A stretch of 64,000 nt of DNA from Tetragenococcus halophilus (GCF_021474685.1 NZ_JAKEIT010000008.1:1-64000); one strand, 5' to 3'. Shown: positions 27,320-38,837, counted from the stretch's first letter. Notes: a model not told the origin generated them from the letters alone. Made by a program: numbers and translations.

Positions 27320-29179
27320 TTATTTCTTTGTTATGGCACGATATTTTTCAATACTTTTCTTTTTTTGTTCACTCGTAATCAATAAATAACTATTTTCTTT
27401 TAAAGTACGATCAGAAAAACGTTGATGGACCTCTTTAATCATAGCTGTGTCATCGGCAATAAAGGTTAAATTTCCATTTACCGTGGTAGGATAATTGCCG
27501 GGATTTATTAAAAGCGCTACATAGTCATCTTCATAGTAACGTAAAATACCAAACAACTGCGGACCGTAGAAAAAACAGACATCTCCTTTTGTTAATAAGG
27601 CATTTTTTTTACGAAAACTAATCCATTTTTGACAATCATCGTAAATATCTTGATTAATTGCCTTCCAAGGAAAAAATTTTCGATTTTCTGGATCTTTACC
27701 ACCAGTAAGTCCCGCTTCGTCTCCATAATAAATACAAGGTACTCCCGGGAAAATAAACATCATCGCAAAAGCTAAATCAAGTTTTCGCAAATGATTGCCC
27801 AATTCAGACAAAATCCGTTCTGTATCATGAGTTCCTATATTGTTTAAGTTATTAAAAAACACGTCTGCTGGGTAATTTTCATATAAGACCATCAACGACT
27901 TAGCAACATCTTCTGGGGTTTTGTTTTCATTCAACAAATCAATAACACTGTTGCGCAGTGGATAATTCATAACACCTTGTAAATGGTCTCCTAGAATATA
28001 CTCTCGTCTATGGTCATATGAAATTTTGTTTGAAGCATCTTCCCAAACTTCTCCTAATAAAACTTTTTCTGGAAAGTTTTCTAGATTTTTTCGAATCCCT
28101 TTAATAAATTCATCAGAAAGTTCATCTGCTACATCTAAGCGCCAACCGTCAACACCTAATTGATTCCACTTCGACAAAACACTGTTAGTATTTCCGTAAA
28201 TAAACTCTTGAAATCCAGGATCTTCTTTGTTTACTTCTGGTAAATCCTTGATGCCCCACCAAGATGCGTAATCATCTGGATAATCATAAAAAGTAAACCA
28301 AGAGTAATATTGACTGTGACGATTGTTATAAGCACCCTTATTTTTTCCATAACTTCTATTAACGTTAAAATAGCGACTATTTTGACCCACATGACTGAAA
28401 ACACCGTCTAAGATTAAATGCATATCGTTTTCATGCAAAGTATTTACTAATGTTTCAAAATCTTCTTGTGTTCCTAAAACTGGATCGATAGCAAAATAAT
28501 CAGCCGTGTCATAACGATGATTACTACTTGCTTCAAATATAGGGTTCAAGTAAATGCCATTAACACCTAGTTCTTTCAAATAAGGGATTTTTTGCAGAAT
28601 CCCTTTAAAATTGCCACCAAAAAAATCCCAGCGTAAAATTTCGCCCTCTGCATCTTTAACATATAACGGATCGTCTTCTTCAGTAGCATAAATATAAGAA
28701 TTCTTTTTAGGGGAATTTATGATCCGATCAGGATTACCATTGGCAAATCGATCGGGGAAAATCTGATAAAAAATTCCTTCACGGTACCATTTGGGCGCTT
28801 TTTCTTCTTTCTTATAACAAGTAATTTGATAATCCCAAACAGTTTCAGAAGAGAAGAACTTTCGTCCTTCCCCTCCTTTTTCTGTAGGACCGTAATATTC
28901 TGTTAAAAGTTTACCGTTCTCTTGGGTTTGTACCTCAAAATGGTAGTAATATAAGCCTAGCTGTTGGTTAAAGAAATATTCACAGGAGTACTGTGTTTCC
29001 TCCTGTTTTTTCATGGGAATTGATTTTTCTTCTTGGAAATCTTTATGAATAACCAAATAAACAGCCATGATTTTTTCAGCTATCACTTCAATAGTAAAGG
29101 TCGCAACTTCGTTTTCTTTGATTGCACCAAAAGGTTTCTTATGCGTAATTTTCCAAGGATTAAAACGGATGACTGCCAT
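27320..29179 (-). CDS. GH13 neopullulanase/cyclomaltodextrinase-type amylase
   Basis: Alpha-amylase family hydrolase of 619 residues acting on branched or short alpha-glucans; intracellular, as no signal peptide is present. An N-terminal immunoglobulin-like domain (about 1-125) precedes the barrel. GH13 regions are complete: DGVFSHVG, GWRLDVADE (D349), GEVWED (E377) and NIGTHDTER (D452). Start ATG 29179 has AGAGGGGA 6 nt upstream and overlaps the end of glgP by 20 nt. As last gene of the glycogen operon it probably finishes debranching after phosphorylase. Exact specificity (neopullulanase, cyclodextrinase, maltogenic) cannot be told by eye. Confidence 0.9.
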   Translation of the reverse strand: MAVIRFNPWKITHKKPFGAIKENEVATFTIEVIAEKIMAVYLVIHKDFQEEKSIPMKKQEETQYSCEYFFNQQLGLYYYHFEVQTQENGKLLTEYYGPTEKGGEGRKFFSSETVWDYQITCYKKEEKAPKWYREGIFYQIFPDRFANGNPDRIINSPKKNSYIYATEEDDPLYVKDAEGEILRWDFFGGNFKGILQKIPYLKELGVNGIYLNPIFEASSNHRYDTADYFAIDPVLGTQEDFETLVNTLHENDMHLILDGVFSHVGQNSRYFNVNRSYGKNKGAYNNRHSQYYSWFTFYDYPDDYASWWGIKDLPEVNKEDPGFQEFIYGNTNSVLSKWNQLGVDGWRLDVADELSDEFIKGIRKNLENFPEKVLLGEVWEDASNKISYDHRREYILGDHLQGVMNYPLRNSVIDLLNENKTPEDVAKSLMVLYENYPADVFFNNLNNIGTHDTERILSELGNHLRKLDLAFAMMFIFPGVPCIYYGDEAGLTGGKDPENRKFFPWKAINQDIYDDCQKWISFRKKNALLTKGDVCFFYGPQLFGILRYYEDDYVALLINPGNYPTTVNGNLTFIADDTAMIKEVHQRFSDRTLKENSYLLITSEQKKKSIEKYRAITKK

Positions 29180-31595
29180 TAGTTGTCCCCTCTTTTTCTG
29201 TATGAGCAAAAATTGGTTCAATCTGCCAGATATCTTCTGCATAGGCTTTAACTGTTTCATCTGCCGAAAAAGCACCAGCATTTGCAATATTTGCTAAACT
29301 CTTTTTCTGCCATAACACCGTATCTTTATAATCACGATTGATTTTTTCTTGCGCTTTAGCATAATCTCGAAAATCTCGTAACAAAAAGTATTCATCATTA
29401 AACTTCAATAAAGAATCGTAAATTTCTCGTCCTTCAATTTCCACATTTGGAATCGTGCCATCAACAAATGCATTTAAAATTCTTTGCAGTTCTTCATCTT
29501 CGTCATAAATTTTTTGCGAAGAATAATCTTGCTTTTCATAATAATCGTATACCTCTTTTTCGGTTAAGCCAAAAATGTAGATATTTTTATCGCCCACAGC
29601 ATCTTTGATTTCTATATTTGCGCCATCCAATGTCGCAAGCGTTATAGCGCCATTAAGCATCAATTTCATATTACTAGTCCCCGATGCTTCTTTGGAGGCT
29701 AATGAAATTTGCTCACTGACATCAGCTGCTGGAATAATTTTTTCAGCTAAAGAAACATTGTAATTTGATAGAAAGACTACTTTGATTTTATTTTGTATCT
29801 CAGGGTCATTGTTGATCATGTTCGCTGTTTCATTGATCGCTTTAATGATTGATTTAGCATAAGTATAGCTGGGTGCTGCTTTAGCGCCAAAGATAAACAC
29901 ACGAGGTGTAATATCTACTTCTGGATTGTCTTTTATTTCGAAATATAACTTTAGAATATGAAGCAAGTTCATTAACTGACGTTTATAAGCATGAAGTCGT
30001 TTAATTTGTACATCGAATATTGCATCAGGGGATACTTCGATACCCGTTGTTTTCAATATATATGAAGCAAGTTCCTCTTTTTTCTTTCTTTTTGCTTCAT
30101 GCAGTTTTTCTAAAGCTTTCTCATCGTTTTGATAATTCATTAATCGTTTTAAATCTTGCGGATTTTTCCGCCAAGAATCACCAATTAATTTATCCATAAC
30201 AGCTGACAAAGGTTCATTTGCCAATTGCATCCACCGACGTTCTGTAATGCCATTTGTTTTATTATTAAAACGCTCAGGATAAATAGTATAAAAATCACGT
30301 AAAACAATCGTCTTCAATAAATCAGAATGCATTTTCGCTACGCCATTGGTACTGTGGCTACCGATGATCGCCAAGTGTGCCATATAAACTTGGTCATTTT
30401 GCAATAAACGTGTCCTTTGGATCAGATCTTGCGGATGAATCCCTTGCATAGACATCACATAACGACGGTCGATCTCTTCAATAATTTGATAAATTCTTGG
30501 CACGACCCGTTTCATCAGATAAATCGGCCATTTTTCTAAAGCTTCTGCCATAATTGTATGGTTAGTATAGCTTAGCACTTTAACCGTGATATCCCAAGCA
30601 AACTCCCAGTTAAGCCCGTTTTCATCCATCAATATGCGCATCAGCTCGGGCACGCACATGGCAGGATGCGTATCATTAATGTGAATAGCAATTTTTTCAC
30701 TTAATGAATGCCATGGAAGATTGAGTTTTTTATAATAACGAATAATGCTTTGGATACCCGCTGATACAAAAAAATATTCTTGTGCTAAACGTACTAAACG
30801 TCCGCTTTCTTGCGAATCATCCGGATATAAAACAGCAGTCAAATCTTCAATTGTACGCCTTTCGTCAAGACTTTGATATTTAGCTTCTTCTGAAACAGGG
30901 ATCTCTACACTCCACAAACGCATGGTATTTACGATGCCATTTTGATAACCGATCATCCCTGTGTCATAAGGCACTGCACGTACAGTGGTCTGGTTTTCTT
31001 CGATAGCTTGTAGTTTGCCATTGGAAAGACGTTTCATATAAACATTACCGAATAAACGAACATCGCAAGCTTTACTTTCACGCCGAATTTCCCAAACATT
31101 CCCTCTTTTTAACCACTCATCAGGAAGCTCGACTTGGTAACCATCGACAAACTGCTGTTTAAACAATCCATAGTCGTAACGAATACCATTCCCATTTCCA
31201 GGCAAACCACAAGAAGCGATCGAATCCATAAAACATGAAGCAAGTCTTCCTAAACCACCGTTACCTAAAGCCATATCTCTTTCAACATCAGCTAATTCAT
31301 CCAAGTCAATATTGATATCAGCTAAGGTGGTTCTTACTTCTTCTAAAATCCCTAAATTTAATAAATTACTTTTTAATAATTTTCCAGGCAAAAATTCAAT
31401 CGAAAAATAATAAACTTGTTTTTGCTCTTCTACTAGATAGTTTTTCCATGTTTTTTGCCACTTCTCATTAGAAAAGGCTTTGATCAAGCTGCCCAAGCTA
31501 TAAAATAACTCAACTGGACCCGCATCCTCTAATTCTAAGGCATAGTCATCTCTTAACCGACCGCGTAATTCTTTTTTTATCTCTTCTGTTGTCAA
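29160..31595 (-). CDS. glgP: Glycogen phosphorylase
   Basis: PLP enzyme that releases glucose-1-phosphate from glycogen. The 811-residue protein is full length for the bacterial maltodextrin/glycogen phosphorylase group. It carries FSIEFLPGKLLKSNLLNLG, ERDMALGNGGLGRLASCF, and the PLP-lysine region ASKEASGTSNMKLMLNG. The start is TTG at 31595, with AGGAGG 11 nt upstream; no closer ATG exists. The 107-nt gap to glgA contains a stem-loop, and the 3' end overlaps the amylase gene, so synthesis and breakdown enzymes share one operon. Confidence 0.96.
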   Translation of the reverse strand: MTTEEIKKELRGRLRDDYALELEDAGPVELFYSLGSLIKAFSNEKWQKTWKNYLVEEQKQVYYFSIEFLPGKLLKSNLLNLGILEEVRTTLADINIDLDELADVERDMALGNGGLGRLASCFMDSIASCGLPGNGNGIRYDYGLFKQQFVDGYQVELPDEWLKRGNVWEIRRESKACDVRLFGNVYMKRLSNGKLQAIEENQTTVRAVPYDTGMIGYQNGIVNTMRLWSVEIPVSEEAKYQSLDERRTIEDLTAVLYPDDSQESGRLVRLAQEYFFVSAGIQSIIRYYKKLNLPWHSLSEKIAIHINDTHPAMCVPELMRILMDENGLNWEFAWDITVKVLSYTNHTIMAEALEKWPIYLMKRVVPRIYQIIEEIDRRYVMSMQGIHPQDLIQRTRLLQNDQVYMAHLAIIGSHSTNGVAKMHSDLLKTIVLRDFYTIYPERFNNKTNGITERRWMQLANEPLSAVMDKLIGDSWRKNPQDLKRLMNYQNDEKALEKLHEAKRKKKEELASYILKTTGIEVSPDAIFDVQIKRLHAYKRQLMNLLHILKLYFEIKDNPEVDITPRVFIFGAKAAPSYTYAKSIIKAINETANMINNDPEIQNKIKVVFLSNYNVSLAEKIIPAADVSEQISLASKEASGTSNMKLMLNGAITLATLDGANIEIKDAVGDKNIYIFGLTEKEVYDYYEKQDYSSQKIYDEDEELQRILNAFVDGTIPNVEIEGREIYDSLLKFNDEYFLLRDFRDYAKAQEKINRDYKDTVLWQKKSLANIANAGAFSADETVKAYAEDIWQIEPIFAHTEKEGTTNGSHPF

Positions 31596-31647
31596 AAAAA
31601 TCTTGCCTCCTCGTATCTTAAACCTTTAGGTGACATTTCCTAGTTTA

Positions 31648-31690
31648 AAAGCAAGCTAAAATCTGGTCTAGCCATATTTCAGCCTGCTTT
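31648..31690 (-). promoter_or_regulatory. Stem-loop between glgA and glgP
   Basis: An imperfect hairpin spanning 43 nt (AAAGCA...TGCTTT at the base, an inner GG-N4-CC loop), followed by TTTAAAC on the minus strand. It could be a partial terminator or processing site that separates the biosynthetic from the degradative part of the operon. Confidence 0.5.
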
Positions 31691-31702
31691 GTATAAATTA
31701 AA

Positions 31703-33142
31703 TCATTCTGCTGGGATTAGTTGTTGATACATATTGAGATACTTACGACAACTATTCGTCCAACTAAAATCTTGAATCATCGCTGTTTGTACAATTTTTT
31801 GCCAAGTTTCTGGTGAAAAATCATATAGTTCAAGCGCTTTTTTTATACATTCTATCAATTGAAAAGAAGAAAACGCTTGAAAGCCAAAACCGGTTCCTGT
31901 ACCTTCAACTGGGTTATAAGGGTCAACAGTATCTTTTAAACCACCGACTTCATGAACCACTGGCAAAGTCCCATAACGCATCGCGATCATTTGGGATAGA
32001 CCACACGGTTCAAAAGCTGAAGGCATCAAGAAAAGATCAGCGCTTGCATACATTTTTTGTGCCAGTTCAACATCAAAATCAATCACTACGGAACTCTTAC
32101 CAGGATATCTACTTGCAATTTCTGAAAAACCTTGCTCAAAATCTGGATCACCTGTACCTAATAAGACAAATTGAACACCCAATTGAAGTAAGTTTTCAAA
32201 TTCTTCTAATAAAAGATGGAATCCTTTTTGGTAAGTTAGACGACTAACCACAGCAATCAGTGGTACATCAGGTATTTCTTTTAGCCCCATCAATTTTTGT
32301 AAAGCGGCTTTGTTTTGTTTTTTTCCTGTTAGATCTTCTACAGAATAGTTTGCATCCAACAACGGATCTGTTTCCGGATCGTTTGCTTCGTAGTCGATGC
32401 CATTTAAAATGCCTGCCAGCTTCCCTGCTTCCATTCTTAAAATAACTTCCAAACCACATCCAAACTCTGGTGTCTGAATTTCCTGTGCATAAGAGGGGCT
32501 GACTGTTGTCACTTTATCAGCATATAAAATGCCGGCTTTCATAAAGTTTAGCGCATCGCCTAAACGAAGTGTCCCATCTTCATAGCGTTCTGATCCCATA
32601 CCGAATAAATCGGATAAAATTTCACTGCCATATTGTCCTTGAAACTGGATATTATGAATCGTTAATACAGTACGAATATTACGATAGGAATTGATCCAAT
32701 GATATTTTTCTTTTAATAAACAAGGAATCATCGCCGTATGATAGTCATTTACATGTAATATATCAGGAATAAAATCAATTTTTTCCATTAGTTCAATGAT
32801 AGCCATCTGCAAAAAAGCAAAACGTTCACCATCATCATAGTAACCATATAAAGCTTCTCGATCAAAATAATAAAGATTATCTATAAAATAATAAGTAACA
32901 TTATCCATTTCCAGACGTTTAAGACCACAATATTGTGTACGCCAACCCACGTTGACCATGAAATTAGATACATCTTCTAACTGTTCTTTGTATTTGTCCG
33001 CCATTTGAGTAAAGTAAGGCAAAACAACAACGGTTTCGACGCCTTCTTTAGCAAGTACTTTAGGCAAAGTCCCCGCAACATCTCCTAAACCGCCTGTTTT
33101 AAAAAAAGGCGCACATTCTGCTGCAGCAAAAAGAAGCTTCAT
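31703..33142 (-). CDS. glgA: Glycogen synthase (ADP-glucose)
   Basis: GT5 glucosyltransferase that extends glycogen from ADP-glucose. 479 residues begin [20 protein letters not shown], with the [11 protein letters not shown]-glucose loop at 15-22, [11 protein letters not shown] in the middle and the retaining-GT E-motif in [12 protein letters not shown]. Length matches the family. It starts 3 nt after glgD in the same operon. Confidence 0.97.
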   Translation of the reverse strand: MKLLFAAAECAPFFKTGGLGDVAGTLPKVLAKEGVETVVVLPYFTQMADKYKEQLEDVSNFMVNVGWRTQYCGLKRLEMDNVTYYFIDNLYYFDREALYGYYDDGERFAFLQMAIIELMEKIDFIPDILHVNDYHTAMIPCLLKEKYHWINSYRNIRTVLTIHNIQFQGQYGSEILSDLFGMGSERYEDGTLRLGDALNFMKAGILYADKVTTVSPSYAQEIQTPEFGCGLEVILRMEAGKLAGILNGIDYEANDPETDPLLDANYSVEDLTGKKQNKAALQKLMGLKEIPDVPLIAVVSRLTYQKGFHLLLEEFENLLQLGVQFVLLGTGDPDFEQGFSEIASRYPGKSSVVIDFDVELAQKMYASADLFLMPSAFEPCGLSQMIAMRYGTLPVVHEVGGLKDTVDPYNPVEGTGTGFGFQAFSSFQLIECIKKALELYDFSPETWQKIVQTAMIQDFSWTNSCRKYLNMYQQLIPAE

Positions 33143-33145
33143 CTT

Positions 33146-34285
33146 TTAACCCCCAATAATATCTTCTGTTACGTGTGTGCCTTTTTCAACGACTAGTGGC
33201 TTTTCTGGCGTTCCTTCAATTCGAACACCTTCATCAACGACTACATTCTTATCTAAAATAGCACAACGTACAGTGGCACTTGGTTTAATTACATTACTTG
33301 GAAAAATAAGAGAATCAAATACTTCAGCACCTTCGTCAATATTTGTCCCACGACCTAACAGTGAGCGTTCGACACGACCTCTGATCATACAGCCAGTTGC
33401 AAACTGGCTATTGTTTACAATCGAAGTTTCTGAATAATAAGTAGGAACTTCATTTTTCATCTTGGTATAGACTTTTTGACTTGAATACAAAAGTGAATTA
33501 AATTTCTGCGTGTTCAACATATCCATATTCGCACGATAGTAAGAAAGAATATCAAATATATTATTCAAATAGCCAGTATATTCATAAGCGTTTGTTGAAG
33601 CGCTGATTCGCTCACGTAAAAAACTTTCGACAGTACCTAAAGTTCCTTCAGCCTGTTTTTGTTGCAAAAAGTCAATCAAAAGTTCAGTTTTAATAATAAA
33701 AATATCGGCGCATAGATTTACTTCACTCTGAGTTGTCGCATCTTTAGCAAAAGTCTTTTCTCTAATTGTATGTTCATCATCTAATGTAAGTAAAATATCA
33801 TCACTGTTTGTTTTTTCTAGATCTATTTTTTTATAAACGACTGTCATATCACAATCTCGTGCTTGATGAATATGCAGAAGTGTTTTTAAATCAATATTAC
33901 ATAAAATTTTACTGCCCATATAAACAGCGTATTCGGATTTTGATTTGCGTAGATAATCAATTACTACATCATAATAACTGCTATTATTATCACCTTGACG
34001 AACGAAGTTTTGATAAGTATGGATAAAAAAGCGGTTTTGGATACCAGCTAAATTCCACTCTTTTCCACCACCTACATGGTCAAAAACCGATTGTGTTTCC
34101 CCTTCATTAAATACCATAAAAAGTGATTTTATATTGGCGTTGGCAATATTAGATAAGTTAAAGTCAATTAAACGATACTTACCATCAAAGGGTAAAGTAG
34201 CTAAAGGGCGATTTTTAATTAAAGGCATTAATTCTTGATATCTATGCAAATTACCTACCAGCGCACACATTTTATTAGTCTTCAT
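33146..34285 (-). CDS. glgD: GlgD, ADP-glucose pyrophosphorylase regulatory-type subunit
   Basis: 379-residue paralogue of GlgC found in Firmicutes, where the two form a heteromer. It keeps the fold ([20 protein letters not shown]-terminal beta-helix with [12 protein letters not shown]) but lacks the GlgC catalytic start AGGQGTRLG, reading [13 protein letters not shown] instead. It therefore probably modulates GlgC rather than catalysing by itself. Its ATG lies inside the end of glgC (11-nt overlap), with GGGGTG just upstream, implying coupled translation and a fixed ratio. Confidence 0.95.
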   Translation of the reverse strand: MKTNKMCALVGNLHRYQELMPLIKNRPLATLPFDGKYRLIDFNLSNIANANIKSLFMVFNEGETQSVFDHVGGGKEWNLAGIQNRFFIHTYQNFVRQGDNNSSYYDVVIDYLRKSKSEYAVYMGSKILCNIDLKTLLHIHQARDCDMTVVYKKIDLEKTNSDDILLTLDDEHTIREKTFAKDATTQSEVNLCADIFIIKTELLIDFLQQKQAEGTLGTVESFLRERISASTNAYEYTGYLNNIFDILSYYRANMDMLNTQKFNSLLYSSQKVYTKMKNEVPTYYSETSIVNNSQFATGCMIRGRVERSLLGRGTNIDEGAEVFDSLIFPSNVIKPSATVRCAILDKNVVVDEGVRIEGTPEKPLVVEKGTHVTEDIIGG

Positions 34286-35417
34286 CCATGGTCACCCCAA
34301 TCACTTCATTATATCCCAGTACTTCTATTTCGTCTGTACCATCGATTACGGCATTATCACCAATAATTGCATTTTCGCCGATAATTGCTCGCTTAACGAC
34401 CACGTTTTTACCGATAGTTGCCCCTGACATAATGACACTGTCAGATACAGTCGCCCCATCTTTTATTTGCACATCGTCAGATAAGACGCTATGTTTTACA
34501 TCTCCCGCAACGTAACACCCATCTGAAATCAACGAATCTTTAGCTGATCCCATCTCCGTGATAAAGTGAGGAGGAGAAATATGATTTTTAGAATAAACAC
34601 GCCATCCTTTATCTCGGATATCCAGTTCCATCTCTGGATCTAGAAATTCCATATTCGCTTCCCATAAAGACTCAATTGTTCCCACATCTTTCCAATAGCC
34701 ATCAAAACGATAAGCGATCACGTTTTCTCCACTATCCAGATAAGCTGGGATAACATGTTTACCAAAATCACTCATCGTACTATCTTTGGCAAAACCAGTA
34801 CGTAAAATACTGCGTAACCTTCCCCAGTTAAAAATATAGATACCCATTGAAGCTAAATTACTCTTAGGATTTTCCGGTTTTTCTTCAAATTCGATAATTC
34901 GTCCATTTTCATCTGTATTCATAATGCCAAATCTAGAAGCATCTTTAAATGGTACTTCAATAACAGCTACTGAAAGGGACGCCCTTTTTTCTTTATGATT
35001 TTCCAGCATCGCTTCATAGTCCATTTTATAAATATGATCTCCCGATAAAATCAAAACATATTGGGGATCTAGTTGATCGATATATTCCATATTTTGATAA
35101 ATAGCATGTGCCGTTCCTTCAAACCATTTACTTCCTTCTGAACTTGAATAAGGTTGCAAAATTGTCGCCCCTGAATCAATTCCATCTAAGCCCCAACTAG
35201 CACCATTTCCAATATGGGCATTTAATTCTAAGGGTTGGTGCTGTGTAACAACGCCTACATTGTTAATCCCCGAATTAGCGCAATTACTCAATGTAAAATC
35301 GATGATCCGATAACGTCCACCAAAAGGAACTGCAGGCTTAGCCATATTTTTGGTTAGTTTCCCTAGCCGTGTTCCTTGTCCACCTGCTAATATCATAGCT
35401 ACTGTTTCTGTTTTCAT
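34275..35417 (-). CDS. glgC: Glucose-1-phosphate adenylyltransferase (ADP-glucose pyrophosphorylase)
   Basis: Commits glucose-1-P to glycogen by making ADP-glucose and pyrophosphate. 380 residues: the nucleotidyl motif [14 protein letters not shown] with [23 protein letters not shown], the metal Asp in [22 protein letters not shown], and a C-terminal left-handed beta-helix of hexapeptides. It sits between glgB and glgD in the operon. The pyrophosphate made here can be removed by PpaC, encoded just upstream on a separate transcript. Confidence 0.97.
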   Translation of the reverse strand: MKTETVAMILAGGQGTRLGKLTKNMAKPAVPFGGRYRIIDFTLSNCANSGINNVGVVTQHQPLELNAHIGNGASWGLDGIDSGATILQPYSSSEGSKWFEGTAHAIYQNMEYIDQLDPQYVLILSGDHIYKMDYEAMLENHKEKRASLSVAVIEVPFKDASRFGIMNTDENGRIIEFEEKPENPKSNLASMGIYIFNWGRLRSILRTGFAKDSTMSDFGKHVIPAYLDSGENVIAYRFDGYWKDVGTIESLWEANMEFLDPEMELDIRDKGWRVYSKNHISPPHFITEMGSAKDSLISDGCYVAGDVKHSVLSDDVQIKDGATVSDSVIMSGATIGKNVVVKRAIIGENAIIGDNAVIDGTDEIEVLGYNEVIGVTMDED

Positions 35418-35467
35418 GATTACGGTGAAAACACCTTTCCTCCTCTCAAAAATCCTACTTCATTTTC

Positions 35468-37354
35468 TTATTTTATTTGAATTTTCTCAGGCTTAATAAT
35501 AAGTGCGCCTAAAGCGGGTAAAACCGTCTGTATCTGTTGATTAAATTTTTTAAATGGCTGATCAATACTTTGACAGCTACTATTATTTTTAGTCCAAGTA
35601 CCACCAAATTCAATTTTTTCTGTATTCAATACTTCTTGATAACTTCCTGGATAAGGAACGCCAATCGCAAAATCTTGTCTTTCCACAGGCGTTAGATTTA
35701 ACGCCACAATGACAAAATCTTTTTTGGTCTTTGATTTACGGATAAAGGTCAATACACTCTCTGCGGTATTATCAGCATCAATCAGCTCAACGGTTTCTGC
35801 TGTATCCTCTAATTCCCATAAACTGCGCTCATTTTTATACAAGGAATTTAGCTTAGCAGTAAAATGTTGCATTTTATTATTCAGTTCATCTTCCAGATCT
35901 ACCCATTCCAATCCTTCATTATATCTCCACTCGAGAAATTGGCCCCATTCACTTCCCATAAAGAGTATCTTTTTGCCAGGATGTGTCATCATAAAAGTGT
36001 ACATATTCCGTAATTGGGCAAATTGTTTATAACGATCTCCCCACATTTTATGCATTAAACTTTTTTTACCATGAACGACTTCATCATGAGAAAAGGGAAG
36101 GATATAATGTTCATTCATCATATACATGAAAGAAAAGGTCAATAGATGGAAATTATCTTTGCGGAAAACAGGATCCATTTCATAAAAACGTAGCACATCA
36201 TTCATCCAACCCATATTCCATTTATAATCAAAGCCCAATGCTCCGCTTTCAATCATCCCGGTAATTTGGGTTTCCGAACTACTTTCTTCGGCCATCATAA
36301 CAGTTTGTGGAAAGGCAAGTTTAATGACTGCATTAAGTTTTTGTAGAAAATAGAAGCCTTCAAAATTTCGATTGCCTCCTTCGTGATTAGGCTGCCATGG
36401 ACCTTCATCATAATCTAAATACAACATACTAGTAACAGCATCCACACGCATGCCATCAAGATGGTAGACATCAAGCCAAAATAACGCACTTGAAATCAAA
36501 AAACTCTGTACCTGCGGTTTACCAAGATCAAAACAAATAGTTCCCCAACGGATGTTATGCGCTCGATCTGGATCTTCGTACTCAAAAGTTGGTGTTCCAT
36601 CATAATAAGGTAATGTATCTTCATTAACGCAAAAATGAGCAGGTACCCAATCCACAAATACACCAATATTATTCTTATGACAAGAATCTACAAAATCACG
36701 AAACTCAACTGGCGTACCATAATAAGAAGATAATGCAAAAAAACCTGTTAATTGGTAACCCCATGAAGCGCCAAGAGGGTGTTCCATCAACGGGAGAAAT
36801 TCAATATGCGTATAATCCATTTCCTTAACATAAGGAATGAGTTCTTCTTCTAATTCTTTAAAAGTGTAAGGCTGCCCACTTTCATCGTGCTTCCAAGAGC
36901 TAGCATGAACTTCGTAAATATTCATAGGGCGTTTCAATGTTTGTGTCTTTTTTTGTCGCCCGCGCCATAAATTATCATGCCATTTTTTTTCAGGAATCGT
37001 ATAAATGACTGCTGCTGTTCCAGGTCTTTCTTCAAAACGAACCGCAAAAGGGTCAATTTTCATAATTTTTCGGCCATTTGCTTGTTGAACTAAAAATTTA
37101 TATAATTGTCCTTTTTCAGCTAAGGAAGTTGTAAGCTCCCATACCCCTGATTTCTCTCTTTTTTCCATGGGTAAAGACTCATCCCAGTCATTAAAATCTC
37201 CTACTAAATATACTTGCTGGGCATGAGGCGCCCATACTCGAAAAACGTATCCGCTTTCATTTTTGTGAACACCTAAAAAATGTTGAACATAAAAGTTTTC
37301 TCCCGTTAAAAAACGTTGTTCAGCTTCTAAGACTTCTTTACTTGATTCAAGCAT
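35468..37354 (-). CDS. glgB: 1,4-alpha-glucan branching enzyme
   Basis: Creates alpha-1,6 branches in glycogen. 628 residues: an N-terminal CBM48 module (about 28-115, [18 protein letters not shown]), a GH13_9 barrel with GMRVDAV (D305), MMAEESS (E356) and [11 protein letters not shown], and a C-terminal beta domain. It is the first gene of glgB-C-D-A-P-amylase, with GGAGGG upstream of ATG and an extended -10 promoter about 90 nt upstream. Confidence 0.97.
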   Translation of the reverse strand: MLESSKEVLEAEQRFLTGENFYVQHFLGVHKNESGYVFRVWAPHAQQVYLVGDFNDWDESLPMEKREKSGVWELTTSLAEKGQLYKFLVQQANGRKIMKIDPFAVRFEERPGTAAVIYTIPEKKWHDNLWRGRQKKTQTLKRPMNIYEVHASSWKHDESGQPYTFKELEEELIPYVKEMDYTHIEFLPLMEHPLGASWGYQLTGFFALSSYYGTPVEFRDFVDSCHKNNIGVFVDWVPAHFCVNEDTLPYYDGTPTFEYEDPDRAHNIRWGTICFDLGKPQVQSFLISSALFWLDVYHLDGMRVDAVTSMLYLDYDEGPWQPNHEGGNRNFEGFYFLQKLNAVIKLAFPQTVMMAEESSSETQITGMIESGALGFDYKWNMGWMNDVLRFYEMDPVFRKDNFHLLTFSFMYMMNEHYILPFSHDEVVHGKKSLMHKMWGDRYKQFAQLRNMYTFMMTHPGKKILFMGSEWGQFLEWRYNEGLEWVDLEDELNNKMQHFTAKLNSLYKNERSLWELEDTAETVELIDADNTAESVLTFIRKSKTKKDFVIVALNLTPVERQDFAIGVPYPGSYQEVLNTEKIEFGGTWTKNNSSCQSIDQPFKKFNQQIQTVLPALGALIIKPEKIQIK

Positions 37355-37441
37355 ATCAACCCTCCTTTAAAAATAACGAAAAACAGCTATTAAAAAAACG
37401 TACATTTATTTAGCGTAACTTAAAATTTTGTTTCTATGTCC

Positions 37442-37468
37442 ATTATATCATAATCACAACTTTTTCAA
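37442..37468 (-). promoter_or_regulatory. Promoter of the glycogen operon
   Basis: Extended -10 TGATATAAT (box at 37442-37447) with TTGAAA (37463-37468) 15 nt upstream. The leader before glgB would be about 80 nt. I see no clear CcpA site. Confidence 0.55.
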
Positions 37469-37824
37469 ATGAATTTTTTTATTATTCTAAAAAATAACAA
37501 AATTAAAAAAGTTTTTTAAATTACTTCGATAAAAATGGCATTTCCGAAAGCATTTTCAAAATATGTGAAATAAGATTTTATCTTTATTTCCGATTCTTTT
37601 TCATTATTTTTATAAATAAATACTATAAAGTCAGTAATTTTCATTATATGCAGAAAAATTTTATCATTAACAAATTTGGTTTCTTTCATTTTTTCATAAA
37701 GTACAAAAGAAATCATTCCGTATTTTCTTTAAAACAAATATTTTCTAATGGGAAAAATAACTGTAAAAATACAATAAAAAAATTTTTTCAGTTAAGATTA
37801 AATAGCATGGTATAAAGTAATTAA
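37469..37824. other. AT-rich spacer upstream of the glycogen operon
   Basis: About 350 bp, very AT-rich. A 66-codon minus-strand frame (37516-37716) has no ribosome site and a composition expected by chance. I see no RNA gene or repeat here. Confidence 0.5.
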
Positions 37825-37868
37825 AAAACGTCTTAAAATAAATAAATACTTTTATTTTAAGACGTTTT
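37825..37868 (-). terminator. Intrinsic terminator after ppaC
   Basis: A 16-bp perfect stem (37825-37840, 37853-37868) with a 12-nt loop, 10 nt past the ppaC stop. Confidence 0.85.
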
Positions 37869-37878
37869 AATTTAAGTT

Positions 37879-38805
37879 TTATTGAAAGCTTTCTGTTAAA
37901 GGAGGAACAACTTGTTTTTTACGAGATACTACACCTTTTAGAAACGCTCTATGATTGTCTAAAGTAACATTAAATGCTTTTTCAATCTTTTCTGTAGGTT
38001 CACCCACAACAAGTAATTCTGAATCACTATCTAAAATATTAGTAACAAGCAAAACGAATAAATCGTAGTTATTTACTTTATTTGCCTTTTCCATAGCTTG
38101 TTCAAGTTCTGATTGACGCTTGAAAACTTCCTCTAAATCTACGGTATTTACTTGTGCAATGCGTACATTTTTATCACTCATTGGAAAGCTCTTAGCATCC
38201 ATATCCATTAACTCTTCGGCTGATTTGTTCGCAAGGTTCGTGCCTGCTTTGAGCATTTCCAAACCGTAAGTATCAGTGTCTACTTCGGCAATATTTGCTA
38301 GTTCTTTACTAGCATCGATATCTTCTTGCGTGCATGTTGGTGATTTAAACAATAAGGTATCAGAGATAATAGCTGACAGCATAATACCAGCAACTGCTTT
38401 TGTTGGTGCTAAACCAGCTTCTTTATATAACTTCAGAATAATAGTACTAGTACATCCTACAGGTTCAGCGCGATAGTATAGCGGATCAGCTGTTTGGAAA
38501 TTGGATACACGATGGTGATCGACCACTGATAAGATTTTAACATCTTCAATATCAGCTACACTTTGTTGAAATTCGTTATGATCAACAAGCATTACATCAT
38601 TTGTTTCCTCGCCTGCTTTAGCAATCACTCTAGGTGCTTGAAGATTAAAATAATCTAAAGCAAACTGCGTTTCTTCTCCCGCTTCTCCTAAAGCAACAGC
38701 TTCAGTATCTTGTCCTTTTTGTTTTTGTAATTCAGAAAAAGCAATGGCCGCCCCAATCGCATCTGTGTCAGGATTTTGGTGACCAAAAACTAAAATCTTT
38801 GCCAT
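37879..38805 (-). CDS. ppaC: Manganese-dependent inorganic pyrophosphatase (family II)
   Basis: DHH-family enzyme that hydrolyses pyrophosphate. 308 residues: metal ligands in FGHQNPDTDAIGAA and VDHNEF, the DHH motif in VDHHRVSNF, and a DHHA2 C-terminal domain ending in a substrate-binding SRKKQ. Start ATG 38805 has GGAG 8 nt upstream; the in-frame GTG at 38814 overlaps that site. An extended -10 (TGCTATCAT) lies 33-41 nt upstream. It is a single-gene unit and drives reactions such as GlgC forward. Confidence 0.97.
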   Translation of the reverse strand: MAKILVFGHQNPDTDAIGAAIAFSELQKQKGQDTEAVALGEAGEETQFALDYFNLQAPRVIAKAGEETNDVMLVDHNEFQQSVADIEDVKILSVVDHHRVSNFQTADPLYYRAEPVGCTSTIILKLYKEAGLAPTKAVAGIMLSAIISDTLLFKSPTCTQEDIDASKELANIAEVDTDTYGLEMLKAGTNLANKSAEELMDMDAKSFPMSDKNVRIAQVNTVDLEEVFKRQSELEQAMEKANKVNNYDLFVLLVTNILDSDSELLVVGEPTEKIEKAFNVTLDNHRAFLKGVVSRKKQVVPPLTESFQ

Positions 38806-38837
38806 AACTTTCACTCCAATCTTTCACTTCAATAATA

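Noticed and set aside
37516-37716. A 66-codon minus-strand reading frame upstream of glgB
   Set aside because: AT-rich spacer, no ribosome site, and only chance-like composition.
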